The notes under the pieces are model-generated. The model was not told the DNA's origin and did not search any database. It saw nothing but the letters and a program-made list of their open reading frames with translations. From CAYQPF01 sp964419225 (lineage in GTDB: Bacteria; Cloacimonadota; Cloacimonadia; Cloacimonadales; CAYQPF01), in contig CAYQPF010000001.1 in the NCBI GenBank assembly GCA_964419225.1, positions 1 to 64,000 on the forward strand: DNA of 64,000 nt. Reading direction: 5' to 3'. Of this stretch, positions 50,596-59,749 are shown one piece after another; the first letter of the stretch is position 1, and each line of letters opens with the position of its first letter. Position numbers and translations under genes: made by a program.

Positions 50596-51258
50596 GATTA
50601 GCATCCAGCATATGGTTCAGATATCATATTCCAGATGTTGATACTCTCAGACCTGTAGTCATATAATACGAGTTTAAAATAGGACTAGCGTCCAGCAATA
50701 TTAGCATGGAGCAAATTGTAGGGGTATCATAAAACCACTAATTCCGATCCTCTTTTTGTGCTTATTTAGGAACTGAGACAAAATAAAGTATTCAATATGG
50801 CTTAGTTATATACGTGAAATATGATTGAATTTTTGTAAGAAATAATGTGGTATCAAGCAATAAACGAAAATTCAGGTAAATCATTAGAAGAATAATCTTT
50901 CGTCCTATCGGACGAGGATTGGTGGTCATTCAAACTGGCAGTTGAAACTGTCCAGCTAACATCTTTTGTCCTACGGACAGTAAGAGAAGCCTATGCTTGA
51001 TACATATTCCATTGCAAATATTATTTTGTCACGAACCCAAAAAATGGGTGGTTGCTGTAAGCTAAAGCATACAGAATTACCGGCTAAAGCCAGCGTTCCA
51101 AGGCAATAGCCGGGTAATAATAGACTGAGCCCATACTCACTAAGGTTTTAGCCCAAGATGTTAATGATAATATTTTAAGTTCTTATCATAAGACTGCAGG
51201 TCTTAGATTATCAACACCCGAAGTAAAAAACCTGAACCATAAGCTGGACGCTAGTCCT
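50594..51258. repeat. Intergenic repeat block 8 with terminal inverted repeats
   Basis: About 660 nt of non-coding DNA lies between two convergent tailed surface-protein genes. A 25-nt sequence beginning AGGATTAGCATCCAGCA at 50594 (overlapping the stop codon) matches the inverse of 51234-51258, which abuts the other stop codon. A further copy begins at 50681. Inside are hairpins such as ATTACCGGCT...AGCCGGGTAAT (51076-51118), GTCCTA-CGGAC and TCCTATCGGACGA. I see no gene, and no transposase. Confidence 0.7.
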
Positions 51259-53297
51259 CATTTAATTAAAAGCATTTTTTTGATCTCGGATTTAGTGCCG
51301 GTATTGATCTTATAGAAATAAATTCCACTTGTAACTTTATCCGCACCATTATTATCACCATTCCAGACAATGGAATAATCACCTGCAGATTGAGTTTCAT
51401 TGACCAGTGTTTTCACTAACTGCCCTTTAGCGTTGTAAACACTCATGTTGACCATACCTGTTTGAGGGACAGTATAAGCAATTGTTGTTGTGGGGTTGAA
51501 GGGGTTAGGATAGTTTTGTTTGAGAATTTTTGGAGAGTTTAGGGTGATCTCTGATTTGCCGAGAAGCAGGTCATTTTCGATCATCTCAGTCACATTGAAA
51601 TCCAGGGCCATATACATCAGGTAACCCCCGAGATTCTCATCAGGATATTGCTGAAAAGAATTATAGTCAAGTGCATTATAGAACATGAAATGTACTCTAA
51701 CCTGTGTGTCTCCATTTTCATCAATGTACTTTTCGAGTGGATCGCAGGGATAAACATACTCAGGGATCATACCTCCGAAGATTTCTGGATTGTCGATACT
51801 GTTGAAGTAAAAAGCTTTACTCCAGTGGGAGCCATTATCTGCAGAGATTTCCACAACAATTTCAGGCACATCAGCCCACTGTTCAAAATCTGTGTTATTC
51901 AGTTCATTAAACAGTCTGGCTTTGTCGCTGTTTTGCCAGACAGCTGCCATATAATTATCATTTGGTGTTTTAGTGATCTTGAAATTATTCTCATTATAGG
52001 TATCATTATAATCCCACCAGAAGAAAGGAAAATCATTATCAAATTCCCAGGGTTCATCAGGACCTACGACTTCACGCCAGGGGATATAAATCTGGCCGTC
52101 ATCTTCCTGTTCCAAGCAGTCTTCGCCCCATCCCTTGGGTTCGATATCCAGAACTTTGAATTGCTGGGTTACAAAATCATATTGCACATCTTTTACAAAT
52201 TGAAAATTCCAGTAATATCCTGAAGGAACCTGTAATCCCCAGCAGTTGATCATATGCAATCTGCCGGCATTATCCATTTCCACATTCATGTGATGGGTAT
52301 TAATCGGGCTGAAGAATAATGAGTCTGCATTGGGAAAAGTACTATCGGGATTAGGAACATATCTCTCGGAATTAGTTATGGTCATAGAGAAGTCCCCGTC
52401 TCCGTAGTTATTGTTGTACAGAACAAACAGATCCGGCTCGAGTGTCTGTGTTGAATCCATGTTTAAATAGCCCATGAACCCGATCATGGAGTCTTTGACA
52501 AAGAAGGAATACTGTGGTCTTTTAAATGTTGTACCATTATGCCAGGCATCCATTTGGGGAATTGTTCTGACAGTCCAAGTGAAAGGTGTTGTTCCGTTCA
52601 ACATTTCTGTAGATATATCTGTATATGCAATTTTAGGGTTTTCAGAAGGAAATCCTGCACCTCCTGTTGTTGTATTTTGGGCATAAACATATATTCTACG
52701 GTAATCAGTACCCATAGGAGAAGCACCGAAAAATACATTTGGCCAAATGTATTCATCTCCGTTAGGATCAGGTGGAAAGATTACTTGAGGAACTGACCAC
52801 AGAAAATTGGACTGTTGATAGGCTAAAAAGCATTCGAGATCACCAGAATTTGTGTTCTCTGCATGCCAACCTACAAAGGGATTATTCGTGACAGGATCAA
52901 TATCAAAGGTGGGAAATCCTTGTCTAAGATCATCGGTTGTTATGCGTCCACTATTCTGATTTACTCCGTTACTGATATAATTGTAATAAGCTTTTCTGGA
53001 AGAATTTTGATTTGTCTCCTGAGCGTGATAAACGGCATAAATGCCGTCACCTAAGTTTTGTATTTTCAGGGGAATATTATTATACCCGCCCATGAAATAC
53101 TCACTATAAGAAAACATCAGTTGGATGGGGGGATAGGCTAGTGTTACCTCGGCAGGTAACGGTCTTTCGTGATTGATTGGAATTGCTTTCAGATTGGGAC
53201 TGGCAATGGCTCTCTTGGGTGAATAGTTACTCTGCATTTCTGCCAGCAATAACACTCCCACAAAAACCAGCATAACAGTGACAAACAGTTTTTTCAT
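51258..53297 (-). CDS. Exported protein with C-terminal sorting-type tail, function unknown
   Basis: This 679-residue protein has a signal peptide (residues 1-19, MKKLFVTVMLVFVGVLLLAE). The N-terminal 570 residues are beta-rich and may be a propeller: repeated Trp/Asp/Gly segments such as GRITTDDLRQGFPTFDIDPVTNNPFVGWHAE and NYMAAVWQNSDKA, with a Ser-rich ISADNGSHWSKAF Asp-box-like element. The end is NYPNPFNPTTTIAYTVP...VYNAKGQLVKTL...SGIYFYKINT...LLIK. No enzyme motif is recognised. An SD (AGGAGGATCT) precedes the ATG. The upstream 183 nt holds a 24-bp palindrome (53420-53443) and a minus-strand TTGACA near 53376. Confidence 0.85.
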   Translation of the reverse strand: MKKLFVTVMLVFVGVLLLAEMQSNYSPKRAIASPNLKAIPINHERPLPAEVTLAYPPIQLMFSYSEYFMGGYNNIPLKIQNLGDGIYAVYHAQETNQNSSRKAYYNYISNGVNQNSGRITTDDLRQGFPTFDIDPVTNNPFVGWHAENTNSGDLECFLAYQQSNFLWSVPQVIFPPDPNGDEYIWPNVFFGASPMGTDYRRIYVYAQNTTTGGAGFPSENPKIAYTDISTEMLNGTTPFTWTVRTIPQMDAWHNGTTFKRPQYSFFVKDSMIGFMGYLNMDSTQTLEPDLFVLYNNNYGDGDFSMTITNSERYVPNPDSTFPNADSLFFSPINTHHMNVEMDNAGRLHMINCWGLQVPSGYYWNFQFVKDVQYDFVTQQFKVLDIEPKGWGEDCLEQEDDGQIYIPWREVVGPDEPWEFDNDFPFFWWDYNDTYNENNFKITKTPNDNYMAAVWQNSDKARLFNELNNTDFEQWADVPEIVVEISADNGSHWSKAFYFNSIDNPEIFGGMIPEYVYPCDPLEKYIDENGDTQVRVHFMFYNALDYNSFQQYPDENLGGYLMYMALDFNVTEMIENDLLLGKSEITLNSPKILKQNYPNPFNPTTTIAYTVPQTGMVNMSVYNAKGQLVKTLVNETQSAGDYSIVWNGDNNGADKVTSGIYFYKINTGTKSEIKKMLLIK

Positions 53298-53419
53298 TAG
53301 ATCCTCCTACTACATCTTTAATTATCCTCTTACTCTGAAAACATGCATATTTTTTACTATATATTAAATATTGTCAAGAAAATATATTGGGAATTTAAAA
53401 AAATGACGGGATTTTCGGT

Positions 53420-53443
53420 AGAGACAGGGCATGCCCTGTCTCT
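53420..53443. repeat. 24-bp perfect palindrome
   Basis: AGAGACAGGGCA and its exact reverse complement follow each other with no loop at 53420-53443, between two minus-strand genes. It is not followed by a T run on the minus strand, so it is not a convincing terminator. It resembles short dispersed hairpins seen in other genomes. Confidence 0.65.
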
Positions 53444-53480
53444 ATGATTCATAATTTTTCAGATTTTAATATTTGATCTA

Positions 53481-54656
53481 TCAGTTAACCCTCAGGATGA
53501 TGCATTTTAAATACTGCGTTTCAGGGCAGTAGGGTGAAAGCGGATGATCGGAGGAAGCAGTACGCTGCTCGAGAATCTGGATAGTTTTACAGGCTTTCAC
53601 AGATGCCTGGGAAAGAGCCATGATGAACTCTTCTTTTGTCACTCTTCCCGAACAGCTGCAGGTGACCAGAATGCCGTTTTTATTGAGGAGACGCATGGCT
53701 GCTTCATTAAGCTTACGATAACCTGTTAGAGCCTGTTTGACTGAATCCTGCTTATGGGTGAATTTGGGAGGATCAAGGACTATTATATCATACTTTTCCT
53801 GAGCTTCTGCCAGATAAGAGAAGGCATCGGATTTGACGAAGATGATGTTTTTAAGATTGTTGAGTTCGGCATTCCTCTCCGCAGCTTTGATTGCATAATC
53901 AGAGATGTCAACTGCCGTGATCTCTGTAGCACCGCCGACAGCCAAATTCAGAGCAAAACCTCCCAGGTAGCTGCAGATATCCAGAGCTTTTCTGTTCTGG
54001 GCATATTTTCTGACAGCCAGATGATTATTCTGCTGGTCTGTATAGAAGCCGGTTTTTTGCCCTTTATAGAGGGATATTTCATATTTCAGTCCGTTTTCTT
54101 CAATGAGAAAAGGTATTTCCGGAAGAGTGCCATACACGACTTCGTCTTCGGCATTAAAACCTTCTTCTTTCAGCATTGATTTATCATACTTCAAATAGAT
54201 GGCAGTTGGTTTGAGTTCTGTGGTAAGAATATCGATGAGCAATTCTCTAATATGATACATACTGAAGGAAGTTATTTGCATGACCAGGTAATTATCGTAC
54301 TGATCGAGGGTAAGTCCTGATAATTGATCAGCTTCACTGAAAATCAGTCTGGAGGCGGAATTCTTTCCGGCGATTCCTAAAATGTTCTTACGCAGATTAA
54401 TGGCTGTTTTTATTTGTTGTCTAAAGAAATCAGGAGTGATTTCCTGAGAGATATCAAACGAATAATTCCTTACTCTTATTTGACTCTTCGAATTATAAAT
54501 TCCATAAGAGATAAACTCGTTCTTTGACGAGAGAACTTTAATTACTTCACCGTCCGTAATATTAGTAGTAGCATTATTTATAGCACCTGAAAAAATCCAA
54601 GGGTGCCTGTAAAGGAAAGGAACGTCTTTTCCCGGTTTAAGATTTAGGGTTTTCAT
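53481..54656 (-). CDS. RlmI-like 23S rRNA cytosine-5 methyltransferase
   Basis: This 391-residue enzyme has an N-terminal PUA domain (about residues 1-75, KPGKDVPFLYRHPWIFSGAINNA, GEVIKVLSSKNEFISYGIYN), a middle linker and a C-terminal Rossmann methyltransferase. SAM motif I is ALDICSYLGGFALNLA, with TAVDISDYAIKAAERNAELN, the catalytic motif VLDPPKFTHKQ and VTCSCSGRV. RlmI methylates C1962 of 23S rRNA, and this is the likely target. The length agrees with RlmI (about 396). It stands alone; upstream there is a TTGACT motif. Confidence 0.93.
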   Translation of the reverse strand: MKTLNLKPGKDVPFLYRHPWIFSGAINNATTNITDGEVIKVLSSKNEFISYGIYNSKSQIRVRNYSFDISQEITPDFFRQQIKTAINLRKNILGIAGKNSASRLIFSEADQLSGLTLDQYDNYLVMQITSFSMYHIRELLIDILTTELKPTAIYLKYDKSMLKEEGFNAEDEVVYGTLPEIPFLIEENGLKYEISLYKGQKTGFYTDQQNNHLAVRKYAQNRKALDICSYLGGFALNLAVGGATEITAVDISDYAIKAAERNAELNNLKNIIFVKSDAFSYLAEAQEKYDIIVLDPPKFTHKQDSVKQALTGYRKLNEAAMRLLNKNGILVTCSCSGRVTKEEFIMALSQASVKACKTIQILEQRTASSDHPLSPYCPETQYLKCIILRVN

Positions 54657-54738
54657 AAGTTATCCACCATTTTTTTGTAGTTATACACATATAGTCAAAT
54701 TGAACAAGTCTTGTTTAATATTTTATCTAACATATTGA

Positions 54739-56439
54739 CTATCGCTCAATTGCGAATTTAACACTAAGAGATAAATCGTCTGACTTGAATACACAGGTGT
54801 AAATTCCTGTGGATAAGTATGTGGATGAGTTTGTGATGTTGGTCAGGTATAGTTTATTCTCTCCCGGAGTGGTATTTAGGATATATTTCTCCAGTACTTT
54901 TTTACCGGAAATGTTATAAATAATTATTTTACAGTTATGCTGAATATTTTCAAAATATGTAGTTAAAATCAAATCATTTTTAACCGGATTAGGAAAGATG
55001 TAACATTCGTTTCGGGGGGGATTTAGCGAAAATTGACTTGAATCTGCAGCACTTTTGTTCCCTGTTTCATCCTCACAGAAAATCGTGAATGAGCCATTTT
55101 TCAAGACAGGGATTGAGATATTATCGGAATAAGTAGAATATATAGTACTTCGTTTGTTATCTTCTTTGAGAACAATATTGGTTTTTAAATTATCAACATC
55201 CAGAGGGTAAATCCATTTGAGATAGAGAGTACTGAGATTAACTTTGGAAGTTTTGAGATCAACATTTGCAGGAGCTGTAGTATCATCAGAGTTGGCAAAG
55301 TTAGCCATTCTGAGCATTCTGGTGGATGAGAAGGAAAGATTGGAGTATTTTTCCATGTTCAGGGTGATCAGTTCATTGAGGAGGGGGTAGTAGAAAGTGG
55401 CAGTACCGCAAATACCGAGTTGATTATTATATTTTTGGGCGATGAAACAGGAATCAATACCAGCCAGAATAGCATTACAATCCGACTTTAACTGCAGATC
55501 AGATGCTGCATCTTCTAAATGTAAGAAGAAGTTCTTCAGGTCAGCGTCAACCTGTTGATCATTAAAGCAAAGTGTTTTGCTTCGTGCCAGTGCAAAAGGG
55601 GTACGGTCTGTTTGATATGCCCATTGATTGGTGAAAGCGGTCAACTTGCTGCAGAGATCTTTGTATTTTTCAGTCTCAACTGCAGAGCAGGTGAGGGGAT
55701 AATTGGTTTCACCCAGAGGGTTTTGGCTACCACCGAGCAGATATGAATTCAAATAGAGGGTGGGGATGACCTGAGCCAGGTGATCCGGGTTGGAATTGGA
55801 ATTCCATTCTTGCAGGAGATCATTGTAGGGAAAGCCATCGGTGGGAACTTCTTCTTCGGAGGAAATGAAGTAATCTGTGAAATTGGCAGCTTCGCCGATG
55901 ATTTCCATTGAACCCATATTACAGGCATCCATGATCAGCAAGGACAAATGTGGTAAATAGGCTAGGGCAGACCGAAAATCCCCATTCGTGAATTCAATGA
56001 GATTTTCTGATGTGTTGTCCGGGCAGACATATTTGGAATCTGATTTCATCCAACCTGTACCATGAGACCAGATTACCAGAGCATAGTTATCAGCGGGATA
56101 AAGGGAAGTACCCCAGTCAATAAAGCTACGCAGGGAATGGTAGTCACCACTGTCGATCTGACCAAGATTACGGATAATGGGAGATGTTATTTCGGGAGAA
56201 TTATCTTTTTGAATACGGTAACGTTTAGCACCGGTGGGGGAGAGTTCCTGAGGTAAATCCAGTTGTACCAGCAGATTTCCTTTGGTGAATCCGACTTCTT
56301 CCATTTCATTAATATCACTGATTGCATTAAGAGCCAGACCGTTATCTGCAGCCATATAGACAAGAATAGTCCATTCTACCGCAAAAAGGGGAGTGGAAAT
56401 AAGGAGCATCACGGCAAACAAAAAAGCAATTTGTTTCAA
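54739..56439 (-). CDS. Exported clostripain-family (C11) protease with sorting-type tail
   Basis: This 566-residue protein is read from a TTG start. The codons before it (ATGGGAGGTTGGAAG) themselves contain the SD GGGAGG seven nt upstream of the TTG, so ATG 56454 is unlikely. The signal peptide MKQIAFLFAVMLLISTPLFA ends near residue 20. The C11 peptidase domain (about 20-370) has H126 in IWSHGTGW and C173 in LIMDACNMGSME, the clostripain catalytic pair. After a beta-rich linker, the tail of about 90 residues (YIFPNPVKNDLIL, IYNISGKKVLE, STGIYTC) is the T9SS-type sorting kind. It should be a surface or secreted cysteine protease that cleaves after Arg or Lys. Confidence 0.92.
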   Translation of the reverse strand: MKQIAFLFAVMLLISTPLFAVEWTILVYMAADNGLALNAISDINEMEEVGFTKGNLLVQLDLPQELSPTGAKRYRIQKDNSPEITSPIIRNLGQIDSGDYHSLRSFIDWGTSLYPADNYALVIWSHGTGWMKSDSKYVCPDNTSENLIEFTNGDFRSALAYLPHLSLLIMDACNMGSMEIIGEAANFTDYFISSEEEVPTDGFPYNDLLQEWNSNSNPDHLAQVIPTLYLNSYLLGGSQNPLGETNYPLTCSAVETEKYKDLCSKLTAFTNQWAYQTDRTPFALARSKTLCFNDQQVDADLKNFFLHLEDAASDLQLKSDCNAILAGIDSCFIAQKYNNQLGICGTATFYYPLLNELITLNMEKYSNLSFSSTRMLRMANFANSDDTTAPANVDLKTSKVNLSTLYLKWIYPLDVDNLKTNIVLKEDNKRSTIYSTYSDNISIPVLKNGSFTIFCEDETGNKSAADSSQFSLNPPRNECYIFPNPVKNDLILTTYFENIQHNCKIIIYNISGKKVLEKYILNTTPGENKLYLTNITNSSTYLSTGIYTCVFKSDDLSLSVKFAIER

Positions 56440-56465
56440 CTTCCAACCTCCCATTAATTTTGGCT

Positions 56466-56493
56466 AAGATATTTGCGGGAAAAAATCTGTCAA
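56466..56493 (-). promoter_or_regulatory. Promoter of the C11 protease gene
   Basis: On the minus strand TTGACA (56493-56488), a 16-nt spacer and TATCTT (56471-56466) precede the gene. The start point would be near 56459, about 20 nt before the TTG start. Confidence 0.5.
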
Positions 56494-56494
56494 A

Positions 56495-56620
56495 GATAAT
56501 CAGTGGGCAGTATGCAGTATAGGCAGGGGGCAGTGGAGATGAGAAGTTGATAGTTGAGAGTTGAAAGTTGAGAGTTGGGGGAGTCGTGAGTGGTAAATGG
56601 TAAGTTGTGAGTGGTAATTT
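56495..56620. repeat. Intergenic repeat block 9
   Basis: GGGCAGTATGCAGTATAGGC words (56500-56535) lead into a 42-nt GTTGAGA-type segment (56541-56582) identical, inverted, to 48311-48352. GTGAGTGGTAA words (56586-56620) follow. It lies between the protease and enolase genes, which are divergent. Confidence 0.8.
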
Positions 56621-56635
56621 GCAAAAATTTTCCTA

Positions 56636-56668
56636 TTGACATAAACTAAGGCTTCAGGCGATGATAAT
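56636..56668 (+). promoter_or_regulatory. Possible promoter of eno
   Basis: TTGACA (56636-56641) and GATAAT (56663-56668) are separated by 21 nt, the same odd spacing as before the 1064 lipoprotein. AGGAGG precedes ATG 56696. Confidence 0.3.
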
Positions 56669-56695
56669 AAAAATACTAATTAAGTAGGAGGATAT

Positions 56696-57979
56696 ATGTC
56701 AGAAATAATTGCAATTCAAGCAAGAGAGATTTTGGATTCACGCGGAAATCCCACGATAGAAGTCGATGTGGAACTTGATTCCGGAGTGATTGGCAGAGCT
56801 GCAGTACCAAGCGGTGCTTCTACAGGCGAGCATGAAGCTGTAGAGCTCAGAGACGGTGACAAGAAAAGATACATGGGTAAAGGCGTTCTCAAAGCTGTGA
56901 CCAATGTTAATGAAATTATTGCACCTGAACTTTTGGGTTTTGACGGTTTGGATCAGGTAGCTATTGATAAAGCAATGATCGAGCTTGATGGTACCCATAA
57001 TAAAGGTAACTTAGGTGCTAATGCGATTCTGGGTGTATCTTTAGCTGTTGCCAGAGCTATGTCATATGAATTGGAAATTCCTCTCTACCGTTACATCGGT
57101 GGAACCAATGCCAAGACATTGCCTATTCCCATGGCCAATGTGATGAATGGCGGATCCCATGCTTCCAACAACATCGATTTACAGGAATTCATGATCATGC
57201 CTATCGGAGCAGAATCATTTAGTCAGGCTTTGCAGATGAATACAGAAGTTTTCCATACATTGAAAGGAATTTTGAAAGCAAAGGGAATGAGTACGGCTGT
57301 AGGTGATGAAGGCGGATTTGCTCCTGATTTTGCAACCAATGAAGAAGCTTTGGAATATATTGTTATGGCTATCGAAAAAGCCGGTTACAGACCTGGCGAA
57401 GATATGTTCATCGCTCTTGATCCTGCTTCCAGTGAGTTCTATGAAGATGGAAAATATCACTTAAAAGCAGATAATCTTTATTTATCTTCCGCTGAAATGG
57501 TTGCTTACTATGAAGGTTTAATCAAAAAATATCCTATCGTTTCCATAGAAGACGGTCTGGCACAGGATGACTGGGAAGGCTGGAAGCTGATCACCAAGAA
57601 TGTGGGCAGTAAAATTCAAATCGTGGGCGATGATTTATTTGTGACCAATGTGAACAGATTAAGCAGAGGTATCGATGAAAAGGCTGCTAATTCTATTCTT
57701 ATCAAATTAAATCAGATCGGAACATTAACCGAGACTCTTGATGCAATCGAAATGGCTAAAACAGCAGGATTCACCAGTGTGGTTTCTCACCGTAGCGGTG
57801 AAACATGCGACAGCTTTATAGCTGATCTGGTTGTTGCAGTTAATGCCGGTCAAATTAAAACAGGTTCCATCTGCAGAAGTGAAAGAATCGAAAAGTACAA
57901 TCAATTGTTAAGAATCGAACAGGAATTAAATGGTGCAGCCAAATTCCTGGGTAAGGGATTCTTCAAGAACAGAGGTTAA
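56696..57979 (+). CDS. eno: Enolase
   Basis: This 427-residue enzyme converts 2-phosphoglycerate to phosphoenolpyruvate in glycolysis/gluconeogenesis and may also sit in the RNA degradosome. Landmarks: REILDSRGNPTIEVDVEL, SGASTGEHEAVELRDGD, MNGGSHASNNIDLQEFMIMP, GDEGGFAPDFATNEEAL, YPIVSIEDGLAQDDWEGW, GDDLFVTN, the signature ILIKLNQIGTLTETL, and VVSHRSGETCDSFIADL. The length is normal. AGGAGG precedes the ATG. It stands alone and is followed by a strong terminator. Confidence 0.98.
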   Translation: MSEIIAIQAREILDSRGNPTIEVDVELDSGVIGRAAVPSGASTGEHEAVELRDGDKKRYMGKGVLKAVTNVNEIIAPELLGFDGLDQVAIDKAMIELDGTHNKGNLGANAILGVSLAVARAMSYELEIPLYRYIGGTNAKTLPIPMANVMNGGSHASNNIDLQEFMIMPIGAESFSQALQMNTEVFHTLKGILKAKGMSTAVGDEGGFAPDFATNEEALEYIVMAIEKAGYRPGEDMFIALDPASSEFYEDGKYHLKADNLYLSSAEMVAYYEGLIKKYPIVSIEDGLAQDDWEGWKLITKNVGSKIQIVGDDLFVTNVNRLSRGIDEKAANSILIKLNQIGTLTETLDAIEMAKTAGFTSVVSHRSGETCDSFIADLVVAVNAGQIKTGSICRSERIEKYNQLLRIEQELNGAAKFLGKGFFKNRG

Positions 57980-57995
57980 CAATTACTAAAATAAT

Positions 57996-58028
57996 AGTGG
58001 TTCAAAGCTTTGCTTTGAGCCACTTTTG
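57996..58028 (+). terminator. Terminator after enolase
   Basis: A 13-bp stem (AGTGGTTCAAAGC, loop TTT, GCTTTGAGCCACT) with one G-U pair is followed by TTTT. It ends just before the next gene on the same strand. Confidence 0.8.
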
Positions 58029-58034
58029 GTTATT

Positions 58035-59162
58035 ATGAGCAATAAAATAGTATTAAAAAAGCTTGTAGAAATACAGGAATTTATCAATAAACTTGATAAA
58101 GCCAAATTAAAATTCTACTTTCTCTTCAAGGGAATCAGGCATAGAGCTTATTTATTGGAGTCTGAGAAATATCTGGTAGTCAATGAACTACAGCAGATCA
58201 ACACTCCTTTGTATTTAAAAAAGAAAGATAAAGCTATCTTTGAATTGGAGACAGTTCAGGGATTTGATTTACTGAGAATATCATTCGAAGCGAGTTATTT
58301 TGCAGATAGTGATCATCTCGGGTTCAATACATATTTATTTGAATTTCCCATGAAACTTGAATATAGTCTGGAAATTTTTACAGCATATCCGACAGCAGAA
58401 GACAGTGTATTAATATCATTTATGTTGGATAAGATTCAGGAGTATCGCAAGGTCGGGTCAATTAATAAAAATGAAATAAAGTTTAAGGGGATTTATACAC
58501 GATACAAGAATTTTCATGCTTCCTCTCTGCATGGAGCAGATTTGAAACTGCCGTTTGCCAAGATAAAAATTTCTGGTTATTTTACATGTGCAGCCAATAA
58601 TGATTGTATTATCAGTGGCTATGCTTTTAAGGAAGAGGTTGAGATAGAAGTGCAAAAATATTTGGAAGATTATTATATTGCGGAGAATAAGATTATTCCA
58701 TTCAGATTTCCTGAGTTAACCCTTGATTTGGATAATCTGGATAAAGGCAAAGAATTTATTCCCAATACAAAAATTCCTGTTAAGATAAAAGTTTTGATTT
58801 TAGATGACAAGGAAATCGTAACAGAGTATTTGAAATCTATCTTGAACAATAAGACGAATTTTGTTGTTTCAGTCTGTAATGATCCATTGGAATTTGTTAC
58901 TTTATTAAAAAACTTTCTTCCGCATATCTTAATAATTGATCATAATATGCCGGAAGTGTCTGGTGATTATTTTGTAAAATATTTAAAAGGGAATAATCTG
59001 CTCAACGATCAGATTACTATTTTAATGTTGGAATATGAAACTGCCTCAATGAAATCTTCTTTCGAAAAGAATTTTGACGGAGTGATCGTCAAACCAGTCG
59101 ATTCTAAACAATTAATCGACCTGATCACTGAATGCTTAAAACGGAAATATCTGGAGAAATAA
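58035..59162 (+). CDS. Response regulator with a long N-terminal domain of unknown type
   Basis: This 375-residue cytoplasmic protein has a C-terminal receiver domain at about residues 250-375: VLILDDKEIVTEYL, phosphoacceptor Asp302 in IIDHNMPEVSG and VKPVD. Its N-terminal 250 residues are beta-rich with no helix-turn-helix and no clear GGDEF, EAL or HD. The stretch FKGIRHRAYLLESEKYLVVNELQ is weakly PilZ-like in pattern, but the RxxxR/DxSxxG motif is absent. The most likely start is ATG 58035 (MSNKIVLKK); a TTG at 58026 is in the terminator tail. No SD is evident. The lipoprotein gene follows with a TAATG overlap, so the two are coupled. Confidence 0.8.
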   Translation: MSNKIVLKKLVEIQEFINKLDKAKLKFYFLFKGIRHRAYLLESEKYLVVNELQQINTPLYLKKKDKAIFELETVQGFDLLRISFEASYFADSDHLGFNTYLFEFPMKLEYSLEIFTAYPTAEDSVLISFMLDKIQEYRKVGSINKNEIKFKGIYTRYKNFHASSLHGADLKLPFAKIKISGYFTCAANNDCIISGYAFKEEVEIEVQKYLEDYYIAENKIIPFRFPELTLDLDNLDKGKEFIPNTKIPVKIKVLILDDKEIVTEYLKSILNNKTNFVVSVCNDPLEFVTLLKNFLPHILIIDHNMPEVSGDYFVKYLKGNNLLNDQITILMLEYETASMKSSFEKNFDGVIVKPVDSKQLIDLITECLKRKYLEK

Positions 59163-59749
59163 TGAAAAAAATCTTCTTAATGATTCTGACGGGGATACTA
59201 CTCTTGGGCTGCAGTACTAAAGGGACAATAGAAATCCAAAATAACACGGCAAATAAAATATTTTTTACATTTCTGGATAATAGCTATACTCTGACCAAAG
59301 GGCAATCCAAGATTTTTGAAGTTGATACAGGGAAAGAGTATATTTTTCATGAATCATCCAAAACTTATCCGCTTCAGTTAGTGGGCGAAACCTTTTTAAT
59401 GCTCGGTGGAGCCAAAGAAACAGAAGTGACTGTAAAAGGGAATCAGAAATTACACTTATACACATATCCAACCCACGCCTGCATAAAGGTTAAGAATCTT
59501 GGTCCGACACCTATCACAAGTTTAAAATATATTCAACATTTTCTGAATAAGGATGAGGAATCACCGAATCTGATAGTGCAGCCCATTGCACAGAATGAGA
59601 GCCAGTATTTCAGACTGGCTTACAGCGAACCAACAGGCACTACATCTTTCACCTACAGTTTTGAAATTGGGAAAAGCGAGGGTCCAGCGTTGGTGGTGGA
59701 TAGAGTGTTTTTGCCGTTAGACAGTCTTTATACGGTAGAGATGGAATAG
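59162..59749 (+). CDS. Lipoprotein, function unknown
   Basis: This 195-residue lipoprotein starts MKKIFLMILTGILLLG-C17. ATG 59162 shares its A with the stop of the response regulator, and GGAGAAATA precedes it. A longer frame from 59132 would put ten extra residues before the signal, which is unlikely. The body is beta-rich with an Ig-like pattern (TIEIQNNTANKIFFTFLDNSYTLTKGQSKIFEVD). No catalytic motif is seen. Coupling to the regulator suggests the two act in one response, but the function is unknown. Confidence 0.85.
   Translation: MKKIFLMILTGILLLGCSTKGTIEIQNNTANKIFFTFLDNSYTLTKGQSKIFEVDTGKEYIFHESSKTYPLQLVGETFLMLGGAKETEVTVKGNQKLHLYTYPTHACIKVKNLGPTPITSLKYIQHFLNKDEESPNLIVQPIAQNESQYFRLAYSEPTGTTSFTYSFEIGKSEGPALVVDRVFLPLDSLYTVEME

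Noticed and set aside
51648..52223. Long plus-strand open frame of 191 codons
   Set aside because: It lies wholly inside the minus-strand tailed surface protein gene, lacks an SD, and its protein is low-complexity and Ile-rich as expected of a shadow frame.
53754..54179. Plus-strand open frame of 141 codons
   Set aside because: Antisense shadow of the RlmI-like gene.
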